A DNA stretch of 64,000 nt from Rhododendron vialii (GCF_030253575.1 NC_080557.1:35840001-35904000); one strand, 5' to 3'. Numbered from the stretch's first letter, positions 23,201 to 36,298 are shown. Numbers and translations: made by a program. The notes: generated from the letters alone by a model not told the origin.

Positions 23201-25640
23201 GATCTAGGTCCATCCTCATCTCGTATTCTGCCGACCCTGGGCAAGCTACTAGAGAATGTACCATGCCATCCCAAGTTTAGAGTACAAAATATGAATAGGC
23301 CACTGATAAAAGAAATAAATAGGTCACTGCAAAATTTAAAAAAAAAAAATGTACTCTAATAGAAAGTATGAATAACATACCTTGAATGAGAAAAACTTGT
23401 TTTCAGTTGTGCTTACAGCACTCAATTTTGACCGTGCAAAAGTGTTCTGGACGGTCTGGATTTAAATGAAACTTTTTCGGAGAAAAATTAATTATGACCA
23501 GTCATAATTAAAAATGAATCTCAGCCATTAATTATGCGAATAGATGGTTGAGATTGACTGATGTGTTTATAGCACATCTGAAAATAATTAAGTACTACGG
23601 AGTACTAGTATCTCTCACCTTGAATATGATAAGGCCTCCTGTCAACTTTGTACTCCAAAACCCTAGTCATGGAGATGTCAAATCAAAGAGAGAGACAAAA
23701 TGTAGAACGAAAATGGCAAAAGTCTGTCGAAAAGAAATACGTAACAACAATTTAGGAAAGAAAATCAATAAAAGGGCAATTTGGGAACATAAAATAAAGG
23801 CTCTGGCTACTTTTGAGAGCAAAGGACAAAGAAGTCCATTTGTCAAAGAGAGCATTTAATGGTCGTGGCAGTAAAAAAATGCTTCGCGACATTATCGGCT
23901 CCCTATTAGAATAGCTAAAATCAATATATTTAGTTTATTAGTATCTTTCTAAAAAAGTGAATAGGCCGATCGTGCTACTCGTGACAAGTTGGAATGCCTT
24001 TTTTGAGGTCTTTGATTATCACCAAATAGTTGCTTTAGGATGTAAAAATTATTTTTGAAATCCAAATTCCTATTGGATAATCAATTCAATTAGGATGAAG
24101 GCATGTGAAAATATGACCGACCCCAACAATACTTTATCTTGCATCTTGAAACGTTATGTAGTAGATTTACTAATTTCTTGGGGTTAAATAGATTCAAGAC
24201 TTTTTGTTTCTCAACATTAAAAGGGCAATAGAGTCATTTTGTTTCCCTGTCTTCTTATAATTTTTATTCTTCGTCTATGGGTCATGTATTTTATTTTATT
24301 GTCTTGGGAAAGGGCCTCTTGTGGTTGGCATACTTTGACTTGAAGAGGAAGCCTCACAATGTGCAACATACAACATGCTTGCTTATATTTGACTTTCTAC
24401 TAGCTTATTTTAGCTGCTCAACTCAACCCTCTTTCTTTCCGCTAGGGAAATACCGAATCCGACTATGGGTACCACCGATGAAACCTGTACTAATGGTACT
24501 GTACAAATCGCATTATGGAACCCGCTTTGGATGTCCATAGAAATGGTCCAGACCGTTCTTAATTTTTTCAAACAGCCATGAAATAATAGGTCGATCGCAC
24601 AACCGCAAGTGTTTGATCAAGTTATCTAACTTTTCTATTGAATTACGAATGGATAGTAGATGATTGTATTAAATCACTTAATTTTAACGTGGCAAGCGGG
24701 AAAGTTCTTTTAAAATCAATGAGTAGTACCACTTATTTGTGTGGGAAGTGGACCCCATAATGCAAATTTGTTCACCATCACTACTCATAGTATTACGGGG
24801 AAATACCTACCTCGACTTTTGCTTTCCTGCTTTCTACCTTGACTTTCGCTTTGTGTGGGAAGTTTGTACATCTATCATCTATGTAAATCACGAGGATAAA
24901 GTGGTAAATTCATGTGAAGAAGATTAGAAGAGGCGTGACTTTCCCAAAAGTGGTGATGCACGAGTTAAATATAAAATGGGTCTGGCCAAGTTTAGTTCAT
25001 TGTCTAGCTTTCATAGGGCACGTGACAATACACGCAAAACAGTCATTTCGTCCCAATTTTTTTAGAGATTTTTAAAAGTTTGTGTCACTTTTTAATTGAT
25101 TATATTTTATAATCTAGGTGATTTCGAAAACTTTGTTTAATAGTACTAATCGAGAGTTATTAAACAAGATCTATATTGCATACTATAAAAAGTGTTACCA
25201 ATTGAAATATATAATCAATTTACTATCAGATCAGAATGAAACGGGGGACTAAAAAATGGAGATGGAGATGGAGAGGAAGGTAGAACTCCAAAATACAAAC
25301 TTTCATAGATATCAATGCAATTTAAAAGATATCTATTCACTTTTTGCAGACATAAATACATCTTCTTTTTTTTTCTATTATCCAAGCCCAATAAACTTTA
25401 GTTTTGGCATTTCCATATAATTTTTTTTAATCCTTCCATATAATTAAATCATTGAACCCAGAAAAGTACTTCTATTCAATTTAAAATCGTTGAAGCTTGA
25501 GGGGCAGTTATGTCTATTTTCTCATTGGCCCGCCTAACGAGGCAGCAGCGCAGCTGACCAATGCTAGAGCTAGAGGAGTTTTTAAATGCACGCAATTCTG
25601 TCTCAGTGCACTCATCCATTTTAAGAGCAGAGTTCTCCAT
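23201..25640. other. Intergenic region without recognised gene
   Basis: AT-rich sequence with small chance frames only. There is a short direct repeat (aataggccactg / aataggtcactg) near 23295-23335. I see nothing I can name. Confidence 0.4.
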
Positions 25641-25644
25641 TATG

Positions 25645-25935
25645 GGGGCGTTGCGGTAGTGAATAAGTTTTGAGAAAAAAATTTGTTGCAATAAAGTTGT
25701 TAGCTGTTTTCGGTAATAAATAAGTTGTTAAGAAATGTTAAATTATTTTCGGTGATGAATAAGTTGTAGATGTTTATGTGACTTAAAAAGTTGTTGAGAA
25801 AGAAGTTATTGTTGACAAGTTGGTAATTAGAGTGAACAAGAAGCTAAAATGTCAAAGTTTGTTGATTAGTCTGAATAAGATGATAAAATGACCAATATTT
25901 TTTCACCCAAAACTTAGTGGAATCATGGCCTCTGC
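25645..25935. repeat. Repeat family copy shared with 60.96-61.64 kb
   Basis: The stretch holds repeated motifs such as ggtagtgaataagtt, gttgagaaatgtt and tcggtgatgaataag. The same motifs in similar order occur at 60965-61080 and 61506-61640. The two are diverged members of one dispersed repeat. Ends and class are unknown. Confidence 0.5.
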
Positions 25936-26267
25936 ATTGAAAAATATATTAACGAGGTTTAGAGGAACAACTAGGTTAGGGGCTCGTGCTAGCACGAGAT
26001 GTCTCATGCCTGTTATTGATAGGAGGTGTTCATGCGTGTTGAAAGTGTTGGTGCTGTGATAGCATAATTTCTTTTGAAAGTAGTTTTTTTATATTTACAA
26101 TACTTTGAAGTCATGGCAAAGCTAATTACACAAAAGAGAGTTTGATACATCTTCATGGCAAATAACATGAACCAAAAGATTTATCTTGAGTTTTTGGAAA
26201 GGCTTCTAGCTATAATAGTAGACATGGCTGCAAACTATGCACACCAAAAGATTTGCTGTAACGTCTA

Positions 26268-26591
26268 CTATTTTAAGAGGTAGAACAAAAGGTTTGCTTC
26301 ATAGGGGTATTCCTCTTTCTGCTTGTTCTTCAAAGGCTCCGCAGGGCCATTTTGTTCCATGGTGTCCTCATTTGTTGGTGAGTCTACTATGGAGGGTGCC
26401 TTCGTTCCATGCTTCTTCGGGGTGTTTGGGCCTAGATTTTGGCTTGATGCTTCGCTAGGTGCTTGCTGATTAGGAATTTTGTCGAAGACAGAGTGCACAT
26501 TGAACACACATTGGGTAATTGCTCCATACGTGTACATGGATGCCTTTAGGATGAGGGCCCATTTTTTGGGGGAGGATAGCTTTTGAATCAT
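26268..26591 (-). other. Unrecognised open frame of 107 codons
   Basis: A frame beginning MIQKLSSPKKWALILKAS, with a Pro/Ser-rich polar middle part. I do not recognise a family. No splice context or promoter supports it, and it lies in repeat-rich sequence, so it may be chance or element debris. Confidence 0.2.
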
Positions 26592-27255
26592 TTCAACTGA
26601 CAGATTAACCTGTGCAGTGTTTTATGTTAGTTGGTTGTGCTGTGTTTAATCTAGGCAGGTTAATGTAGTGAGGAGAAGGTGTTATATAACGTACATCGGT
26701 TGTATTGTTGACCATTTCTGCTGCAGTGATGTCGTAAAGCTATTCTGCCTTTTCTGCAAGTACAGTTGTAGAGATGGATCTAGTTTGATCTGTTATGTCC
26801 ACATTGAATTTGATCCTGCAAATAGTTTACATTTAGTGTGATGCAGCGTAGCCTCCTTTTACGAAATTATTTGCAAGAAGAGATCATGAATTTGCTTATG
26901 TTAAAGATTCTCTCTTTGAAACATAAACACAAATAGGTATGAACTAGAGGTACTCCCTCTTCGAACACACGATAATGAGAGAACTCTCAATTTTTATTTA
27001 ATTCATAACAACTAACTTTTAATGTCACCCTACAACTTATTTTATACTAAAAAATTAAGACCGAAAAGAAATCAGCAAAACAGGAAGCTGAATCTCGGTG
27101 AATCTCTTATTGACTCAATAATTACCTAAATCAAAAGATTTGAGATATTCTCAAATCTGAATACTAGAAAATAAAAGAAAACTTGCCAAAACAAATGGCA
27201 TTTAAAGTGAAATATTTAAAAATAATTTATAACCAAAATAATAAAACTAGAAATA

Positions 27256-28294
27256 TTTGTCCACGGTCCAACCTACTCCACTTCTCTCAAAGGCAATCGC
27301 TTGAAGGTTCCACTAATAAAAATGAAATTACTCCAGTAAATCTTGTGGGTGCTTACAATTACCGTCGCTCCTAGCTTTCCGGAGGAGCTAGACATCCGCA
27401 AGGATTTAAAGTACAAAATCCTCAAAAATCTCTTCCAAAAATAAAACTCCAGTTTTTGGAATTACAGAACTAGTGTTTGATTTCTCAAACACTTAATCTC
27501 TCAAAAGATAATAAAATTTATATTTCACAATTACAACACTCCTCAAAGAGTAGATATGACAATTTTTGCTCATAAATCTCTCAAATAAATTGTATGAAAA
27601 ATAAAGTGTAGAAGAGGATGAATATTGCTCTTGTAAAGTTTTTGAGTAGTCTGGTGAAGCTTGGTTGATTTCTCTTCTGTTGAAGCTCTGGTTATATAGG
27701 AGAGAGACTTGAACGTTGAGATGTTTTCGTTGAGGTGCAAATCTTGTAAAATAGATTTGATTTTCAGTTATTGCATTATAACGTTGAACCCAATATTTCT
27801 TCTGATCTGATTTACAACATTGAATGTTAGGCTCCAAAGTCCACAACAATAAAGTGAAGATGAAAAGAGAAGACTGAAGAAATAAATGGTCGACGCAAAG
27901 TGAACCATTTTTTTCCCTATAATCTGGACGACCATTTTCATTTAGCTAGTATAATTAATGGTGTAGGGCTATTGATATGGTTTGAAAATGATTTCATTAT
28001 GGACCAATAAAAATATGATTTGGGCCAATGGCTTTGAAAAGTTTACATGTGGGTTCACTAAAATTAAGATTGGGTCCAGGGTTTATAAATCAATTGATCT
28101 AATTCATTTGCCTAAAACTAACATTATCAAGGGCTGGTAAACAGGTTGAAATCGAAGACATATTTCGACTTAGAGAAATAATATGCTTCATGGACTAAAA
28201 AAATATCTTATCTCAAGGACTTAATAAACTTTAATAAGCTTTTAACAAAATCAATTTTGTCATTAAATATAATCAAAATCAATTATTTCTAACA
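27256..28294 (-). repeat. 3' LTR of the Copia element (truncated)
   Basis: It aligns over its full length with 37453-38489. On the minus strand it starts TGTTAGAAATAATTG after the polypurine tract. Similarity stops at about 27256, where unrelated AT-rich sequence begins, so about 150 bp of its end is missing. Confidence 0.88.
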
Positions 28295-28296
28295 AT

Positions 28297-28308
28297 CTCC
28301 TCCTTTTT
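28297..28308 (-). other. Polypurine tract of the Copia element
   Basis: On the minus strand AAAAAGGAGGAG lies immediately before the LTR start TGTTAG. It is the plus-strand priming site for reverse transcription. Confidence 0.7.
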
Positions 28309-28609
28309 GATGATGACACAAAATATAATTTTTAAAAGCAGTGATAAGTAAAGAGTGAGCGAATGCTCCCCTTAAGTATGTGCTTCCCCACAATCTATGC
28401 ATCAAAAACAATATGATTAACGAGTAATAGCAATAATTAATAGATCATAGATAGCAATTTTTAAATTAGTCCACAACAGTTAAAAACAACAAGATAGATA
28501 AAAAAAAACTTCTTTTCTCCCCCTGTGATATCATCAAAAACAAGAAAAGCTCAGAGAAAAAAAAAATGGTTATGGTTCCATCACCATGCCTCTCTTGCCC
28601 TGTATCACT

Positions 28610-28792
28610 TTATCTTCTTTCATCGAAAGCTTGGCTTCTTTGATTTTCGTATTCTCGAATAATGGTTGCTACAGCGATAGGCACAATGCCAATCCAGTAC
28701 CACAGCGTATCCACATTTACATTCCACCCGAACCATGGTGGTATTCTTATTGTAAGTAGTGCACAAAGCAGAATGAAAATAAAGAGTTGCAT
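28610..28792 (-). other. Small hydrophobic frame in the Copia 3' region
   Basis: A 60-codon frame starts MQLFIFILLCALLTIR and has a second hydrophobic stretch (WYWIGIVPIAVATII), so two membrane segments are possible. It lies between RNase H and the 3' LTR, where some plant Copia elements carry extra frames. I do not recognise a family. It is too short to call a gene with confidence. Confidence 0.25.
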
Positions 28793-28972
28793 CTAGAGGG
28801 TTTGGATAAACATGCGCAACTCTACTCGTTCGATGTCTCTTTCCTAAAACTCAAATGGTAACCCTTGCGGTAAGTTTGCCATTACTCGATTTGGAAGGAT
28901 AGTGATTTGGAGAGATTAAAGTCGATCGATCGATCGATCGAGAGAGAGAGAGAGCGAGAGAGATGGAGATTG

Positions 28973-29902
28973 TGTAACGACCCTGATTTTCGGTAAATAA
29001 AATTTTCGTTAAATATTTGAATTTTATTTTAATTACTTGGATTTGCTTTTAAAATTCCCTTTTAATTTTTAATAATCCGTCATAATTAGATTTAAAACTT
29101 ATAAAATTATATCTTTTCGTTCCGGACAATTTAGTCCTTTTCTAAAGACAAGTATGCTTGTAGAAGCACTTATATATTTTCCTAACAAGTTAAATAAAAT
29201 TTTTAAATTGTATTTCTTGGCTAGAAATCCTACTTGGCAAGTAGAATAAGCTTCCAACCGATTAATTAGAGAAACCTAACTATCATTTCGCCTAGTTACA
29301 TTCTCCTAACCCTAGATGAGCCTTATGAACCTTTCCAACCTTACTTGAACCTTTTGGACCGAAGGAAGTCATCATTATGCTACTTATAATGGTAATCATT
29401 ACACTTCATGACTAGTCATTTCAAGACCTTACTTATCATCATTTCCTCTCTACCCATTGGATAATAGTTTCTAGGAAATTTTTTATCCCTTGAACAATAG
29501 AAATAGAACTTGCCAATGAGTACATAGTTTTGACAAGACAAATCATTAGAACCCTTCAATTATTTTGCTTCCAAAAGAAGCAAACTTAGCCTTGTCATGC
29601 ATGCAATCCTAAGACTAATAGCCCTAAACCTAAATTACCCACCAAAGTTGCTTTCCTAGATTCTCTAAGTACATAGATATGCATATATATGGGTATATAT
29701 ACCTCATACCCTATTATAAACATGCCTATATGACCATATATGCACTTTCTAGGAAAATATTACCCAAGGGACAATGTTCTTGTCATTGGAAGCCTTACCA
29801 CTCATCATCTCCTCTTCCATAGATCTAATAGGACTACTTAGTACTTTAGTGTACTTATATATATACATAGGCATATATACACACACACACACACTTAGTA
29901 CT

Positions 29903-29942
<40 letters not shown>

Positions 29943-29954
29943 GGGAGGGAGGCC

Positions 29955-29988
<34 letters not shown>

Positions 29989-32198
29989 TGTGTGTGTGCG
30001 CATTTGATTTTGTACACTCCATTAAGCTACCTTTAGCCCTTAAGCCTAATAGCTACTTGACACCTCATTTCTAGTCTACTTTGAGCATAAAATCCTAGCC
30101 TTAATCATCCTAGATTTGCTTACAACCTAGCCTTTAATCATCCTAGAAACTTACTTACAACCTAGCCTATGATTGACTAAACATGAGAAGACTACTCTTT
30201 TGACTTGCTATCATTTTCCTCTTACTTGCAAGACTTACCAACCTAGGTTATAATTACCTAGGATTTGCCTTTAAGCCTTGGAAAATCTCCATAATTACCT
30301 ATTCTTACACCCAGATTGGATTGACATGGCTTGGACTTGTTTAAAGATGAGATTTGACAACACAATGGAACAAAAAAATGAGAGAAAGGAGAGAGAGAGA
30401 GGGGGCGGCCTAGGAAAGGGAGAGAGAGCCAAGTTTTTGCTATAAATAGGACCCCCATCATGCCATTCAACTCACATCTTCAAGCCTTCAACTTCTCTCT
30501 CTAGAAATTCTAGTGTTCTTACTTTGTTCTTCCTTATTCTAGAGTTCTTGCTAAGTTCTTCAAGAAACCCATCTAAGACCTCCACTAAACCACCACTCGA
30601 CCACCCTTTCGATCCAAAAAATTTAGTAGTTTAATCAAGAACTAGTTTCGAGAGAAACCTTTCTCTTTTGAAGCTATCGGAAGCTTACCGTAGTAAGTCA
30701 CTCCGTCCGATAGTCGACTTACTTTTCCGTAGCCGCCCTACCGCCAAGAAGAATGGTAGAGTGTCCTTACTCTTTAACACTAAGTATAAGAAGATTTTCC
30801 CTTACTCATTAATCCTAAATATAGAAAATTTGTATGATCATGTAGATTATCCTTACTCACTTCTCTAAATATAACTAGAAGTTGTATATTACTTGTACGT
30901 TTGAAATGTATGTTAGTTAACGAACTTATTTTTGCTAATGGAAGTATGAACATGTGGAATAACCGACTTTTACTTCAATAAACATATGTTGTTTTGAACT
31001 TCCCAAGAAGGAGGAAAGAACGGATTTTGAAACATAGGAATTTATCATTTGATTGGAAGTATTTGTATTTTGATCTTTAGGATGGATATGAGAATGTATA
31101 CGTGATTACTAGGATTATTTGCCTTGATGTGCGATAAAGCATAAGTGATTTTCACTCCAAATGCATCCGTACGTGTGGCGTTATGCTTTAAGTGGTGATT
31201 TGAGCATGATTAGTAATATAGAGTTGGATGATTTTGCTAGTTTAGTTTCAAGATTACAATGAATGATTTATGATTACATATGTGAAAAGTCCTACCGCGG
31301 AGTCTTTGCATGAGAACGAGACACAGAAATCGAGAAAGTAGAAACATGACACCTAGGGTGTGGTTAATGAAAAGACGCGATTTGAGAAAGAGAAATGGTT
31401 TAAAAACCACAATGTGGCCAGACGTGGTAGCCAATTGTGTGGTGTATATGTACGTGTGCCAATGGAAATCCGGGACGGCGGAACCATTGTGAGGATACTC
31501 GAAAAACCGGAACGGCGAAACCGAGGTTGGGTGTGTAGCTTGGTTTTCTGCGGAAATGAGCCAATGCAAAGTTTTGAGTGCCAATGGGAACCCGGGATGG
31601 CGGAATCATTGTGAGGATACTCGGGAGACCGAAACGGCGGAATCGAGGTTAGGTGTGTTAAAAACAATTTTGAAAATATTGATTTGGTAAATGAAAGTTG
31701 AAACCAATGACACGGTCTACGAAATATCGCGCAAGAGAAACTCAAAAAATCATGGATACCAACGTTTATTTGGATAGTGAATATGAATGTGTCATTGTTA
31801 GCTGTTTTGTCAAATATGCATGTACTATGTGGAAATTGTTAATTTTATGATCTATTGTTTGTAAGTTAAGGGTTGGTGGGTATGGATTAATCTATTGAGC
31901 TCCTGTAGCTCATGGTGTTACCTTTGGTGACCTTGACATATTATACTGAGGGCGACGCTGGTATAATGTGTCAGACTTGTAGATGATCAGGGTGAGCTAT
32001 ACACCTTGGAGGCTTTCGGTGCCGAAGAGCTGGCAAGAATGGAGGAGCAGATGTAGCTGTAGTTAGGAACCTTGGTTATCCTTCCCTTGTGTAATAAAAG
32101 TACTCTCATGGGAGTTATGATGTAATAATGAGCTAGACTCTATTTAAGTTTTCAATGAAAATGTTTATTTAACGTTCCCAAAAATTAGGGGTGTTACA
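28973..32198. mobile_element. Solo LTR (3226 bp) nested in the Copia element
   Basis: It starts TGTAACGACCCTG and ends GGGGTGTTACA, with the 5-bp duplication GATTG at 28968-28972 and 32199-32203. The termini are those of Ty3/Gypsy chromovirus LTRs of the Tekay/Del type. Inside are a CA/GA microsatellite cluster (about 29878-29995) and a diverged tandem pair of about 122 bp (from 31456 and 31578, each beginning gtgccaatgg). No coding domain is present. It is the same kind of LTR as 54678-57113 but not closely similar by eye. Confidence 0.9.
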
Positions 32199-32643
32199 GA
32201 TTGTGTGGTTGAATTTATAGAGTATGAGAGAAGTGTGTTGAGGAAGGAACAAACTGAAGATAGGGGTTGCTGCATCGAATAGGACAAAAATAGGAGAAGA
32301 AAATTGTGTTCGGGTATTTATTGCTGTGTCCCCTCAATATCTCATAGAATTGAATGTAATATGTTCGGAGTGTGATTTATTAAACACTATGATGGTAAGT
32401 ACTCCAAAAAAAAAAAAGAAGAAGATTAGACAAGTAATACTAATTTTAACTAAAAATCCCCAAAAAAATTTACAATGGATTAGACATACCGAGTTCTCTT
32501 CGGATAAAATAAAATTGTTCTTCAATAAGGGGTTTTGTAAAAATGTCCACCAATTGCTTATTGGTACTGACAAAATCAAGAATGATATCCCCCTTTTGAA
32601 CATGATTATGTAGAAAATGATGTCTAATTTCAATATGTTTTGT

Positions 32644-33219
32644 TCAAGAATGTTGAATGGGATTTTTTGTTAAATTGATTGCATTTGTATTATTACATTT
32701 AATTGAAATATGATCATAATGTAAATTAAAATCCTCCATTTGATGTTTGATCCATAACAATTGAGCACAACAATTGCCAGTAGCTATATTCTCAATTTCG
32801 GCAGTCGATAAAGCAGCTGAATTTTGCTTTTTACTAAACCAAGATACTAACGAGTTTCCAAGAAATTGATATGTACTACTAGTGCTCTTACGATCAGTTT
32901 TACTACCGGCATAATCAGCATCAGAAAAACCAATTAAGTCGAAAGAAGTATTTCTAGGATAAAATAATCCTAAATTAGGAGTTCCTGTAAGATATCTAAA
33001 AATACGTTTCACAACTACTAAATGTGACTCATTTGAATTAGATTGAAAACGAGCACATAAGCAAATACTAAACATGATATCTGGTCTACTAGTAGTAAGA
33101 TAAAGAATTGAATCGATCATACCTCGATACATTTTAGTAGCTACTGATTTACCATTTTCATCTTTATCGAGTTTAGTGGTTGGGCCCATTGGAGTCTTCA
33201 TGATTTTGGAATCTTCCAT
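32644..33219 (-). pseudogene. Copia RNase H domain (degenerate)
   Basis: The frame carries YRGMIDSILYLTTSRPDIMF, the DADYAGSKTDRKSTS catalytic block, KKQNSAALSTAE and LLWIKHQMEDF, the standard Copia RNase H signature. It is open for 191 codons but ends at a stop right after NPIQHS and is separated from the reverse transcriptase by a stop. Confidence 0.85.
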
Positions 33220-33270
33220 GTTGAATCTTTTGAGAATTTCTCTCGTATACTTTGCTTAATTTATAAAGAT

Positions 33271-33816
33271 TCAATCTTTTGATTGTTTGATTTGAAATAC
33301 AAGGAAAAAATTGAGTTCTCTCATCATACTCATTTCAAACTCCCATTGCATACACTTAGCAAACTCTTTGCATAATTTTTCATTAGTAGCGCCGAAAATA
33401 ATATCATCAACATAAATTTGAATAATAAGCATGTCATGATTTTCGATTTTTATGAAAAGAGTCGTATCTAATTTTCCTCTAGAAAAACCATTTTCAAGTA
33501 AGAATGAACTAAGTCTATCATACCATGTACAAAGCTTTTGAAAGCTTATAAACATGATCAGGATATGAATGATTTTCTAAACCAAGTGGTTGTTTAACAT
33601 AAACTTCTTTGTTAATAAGTCATTTAAAGATGCACTTTTCACATCCATTTGAAAAAGTTTAAAATCTTTGAAACATGCAAATGCAAGTAGCATCCGAATA
33701 ACTTCTAGTCTAGCAACAAGTGCAAATGTCTCGTCAAAATCAATGCATTCTTCTTGATTATAGCCTTGTACAACTAATCTAGCTTTATTTCTAATAATGT
33801 TTCCTGATTCATCCAA
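33271..33816 (-). pseudogene. Copia reverse transcriptase domain (frameshifted)
   Basis: Two frames hold the domain. The upstream frame (33816-33577) has NKARLVVQGYNQEECIDFDETFA and QMDVKSASLN. The downstream frame (33555-33271) has the catalytic YVDDIIFGA box. A frameshift lies between them at about 33556-33580, so no complete enzyme is encoded. Confidence 0.85.
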
Positions 33817-34077
33817 CTTATTTCTAAAAATTCATTTAGTACCAATAATGGTGTGATCGTGAGGTTTAGACACTAAATTTCAAACTTTGTTTCTTTCAAA
33901 TTGACTCAGTTCTTCTTGTATAGCCAAAATTCAATTTTTAGCTTCAAAAAGAGTTTTAGGCTCAATTTGAGAAACAAAAGCTAAATTACCACAAATATTT
34001 TTAAGGAATGAGCGAGTAGATATACCTTTTGAAACCTCTCCAAGAATCAAATCTTTTGGATGATTTTGCACGAATCT

Positions 34078-35177
34078 TCATTCTTTAGATAGATCTTGAT
34101 TGCTGATAGGATCTTGTGGTTGATCAAGAGCCACATCATTCTTTGCTTGAGTGCTCTCTTGTTGGCTTTCAGCATTTTCTTTACTAATAGTTAAGTCTTG
34201 CACTTCTGTTATGATATCTATCTCATCATCATCAATAATAATCTTAGCAGTAGATGGATTAAATTCATCAAAAGAAATATAAACAAATTCTTCTATAAGT
34301 AAAGTGCACTTGTTGTACACTCTATATGCTTTACTTGAAGTTGAATAACCAACAAAAATTTCTTCATCAGATTTTGAATCAAATTTTCCCAAATGATCTT
34401 TTCCATTGTTTAAGACAAAACATTTACAATCAAAAGCATGAAAGTAACCAATGTTGGGTTTTCTATCGTTCCATAGCCCATATGGTATCTTTTTAAGGAT
34501 AGGTTTAATCAAGACTCGATTTAGAACATAACAAGTGGTGTTAATGGCTTCTGCCCAAAAGTATTTAGGTAGAGAATTTTCACAAAGCATTGTTCTAGCC
34601 ATTTCTTCAAAAGTTCTATTTTTCTTCTCAACTACCCCATTCTGTTGAGGCATGTGAGGTGCAGAAAAGTTGTGATTTATACCATGATCATCACAATATT
34701 TTTCAAATAAAGAATTTTCAAGTTCTTTACCATGATCAGTTCGAATATTTGAAATAAAAAATCTTTTTAATTTTGAACTTTTCTACATAGTTTTGTAAAA
34801 AAAGGAAAAACCTCATCCTTAGTAGCTAGGAACATAACCCATGTAAATCTAGAGAAATCATCCACAACAACAAAACAATAGTATTTGCTGCCAAGACTTA
34901 CTGTTCTAGTAGGACCAAATAAATCCATGTGTAATAGTCGTAATGGCCTTGCAGTAGAAATAACATTTTTAGATTTGAAAGAAAGTTTTGTTTGTTTACC
35001 TTGTTGGCATAAATCACACAATCTATCTTTTTCAAATTTGATTTTTGGAAGACCAATAACTAATTCTTTTCTAGAAAGTTTTGAAATCGCATCCATGTGT
35101 GCATGTCCAAGGCGTCTATGCCATAGCCAACTATTATCACTCATTACAGAAAAACATTTTACACTTTGTTTGCTCAA
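34078..35177 (-). pseudogene. Copia integrase domain (broken)
   Basis: The upstream frame (35177-34767) holds the zinc-binding WHRRLGH...CDLCQQGK region and the first two acidic residues in HMDLFGP and VVVDDFSRF. The downstream frame (34653-34078) begins MPQQNGVVEKKNRT, containing the third acidic residue, then the core C-terminal region with FWAEAINTTCYVLNR. The two frames are not continuous. The tail is rich in Glu, Asp and Gln. Confidence 0.85.
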
Positions 35178-35379
35178 ATCATTTAAGTTGAAAATATAAA
35201 CATTTTCAAGTCTTTGGCTAACAAATAATGTTTTGTGTTCTTTGATACTCTCGATGATGCAACTAGATTTTTAAAAAATAACTTTGTTGCCCTTATCACA
35301 TAATTGGCTAATGCTAAGAAGATTGTGTTTAAGACCATCAACAAGTAAGACATCTTCTATAATAGGAGAATGAGATATA

Positions 35380-35789
35380 CTGATATTACTTATACCAGTG
35401 ATTTTTCCTTTGCTATTGTCACCAAAAGTTACGAATCCTCTTTTGGTGTTAGAGAATTGAAAGTTTTTTCATCTTCTGTCATATGCCTCGAGCATCCACT
35501 ATTGAGGTACCATTTATCGTTAGTTGATGTGGATTTGAGGCACACCTTCAATAACATATCAAGTCTTGATTTTTGGTTACCATATCATCTTGGGTCCATG
35601 TTGGTTAGCTTGAACAAGGTATGTTTGGTTCTTTTGAACCCAAGTCTTGTTGACATAAACAGATGAATGTCCCTTCATAGGACATGATGGTGAAATATGT
35701 CCTACTATACCACAATAATGGCAAGTAATTTTAGGACGAATAGGCGAAGTGCTTTTATCAAAAAGATTTTTGTAAAGATTTTTATGCAC
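35380..35789 (-). pseudogene. Copia second zinc knuckle and protease
   Basis: A knuckle CHYCGIVGHISPSCP lies at 35789-35577 in a frame that ends KTWVQKNQ...GPKMIW. Just downstream, in another frame, is the protease signature: at 35503-35498 the codons read Asn-Ser-Gly where the catalytic Asp-Ser-Gly is expected, followed by CSRHMTED. The catalytic Asp is therefore lost. Confidence 0.75.
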
Positions 35790-35831
35790 GTCAGGATTAC
35801 AACCAATTCCAGCTTTATGAAAAGAACATCT

Positions 35832-36239
35832 TTATTTTCCAAGAAGTAAGTCTAAGCCTTCTTTACCCTTTGTTAATTTTTTATGAGATTTCGTTAAATC
35901 ATCAATTTGTTTATGCAAAAAATCAACATTTGAAGCTTTTCTCAAATTCTCATTTTCTTCTTCCAATTCAATTCTCTCTTCAATTAAATCTTTAATTTGC
36001 TTATCAAAAAGATCAGTGTTAGACCTATTTCTCAAATTTTCATTTTCTTCTTCTAAAGCATTTTTCTCGTCAATCAAATTATTCATTTCATTTGAAAATT
36101 CTTTGGCGAGTTTCTTAAAAATTTTATTCTTTGATTTTACTTTTTTAAAATCAACTTGTAAACTTCTAAAAGCATTTTGTAATTCATCAAATGAAAAAGA
36201 TGAGGAGTCATGATATACCTTATTTTCTTCCAGTGCCAT
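35832..36239 (-). pseudogene. Copia coiled-coil segment between gag and protease
   Basis: A 135-codon frame rich in Glu, Lys, Leu and Asn with heptad-like spacing and two internal repeats (LIDEKNALEEENENLR and LIEERIELEEENENLR). It lies between the two zinc knuckles. A coiled coil in this place is seen in some long-gag Copia elements. Confidence 0.6.
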
Positions 36240-36298
36240 TAAATAGAGGTTTGCCAGTTCGGCTTCCTCGTTACTTTCTAAGCTGCTGTCCTAAGCTG

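Noticed and set aside
22097-23359. Plus-strand frames at 22097-22294, 22751-22966 and 23111-23359
   Set aside because: The first two lie antisense to the intact LINE ORF2 frame and the third overlaps only its 5' edge; none resembles a protein.
31237-31745. Several overlapping frames on both strands, up to 130 codons
   Set aside because: They lie in the tandem 122-bp repeats of a solo LTR and mirror each other; no domain is seen.
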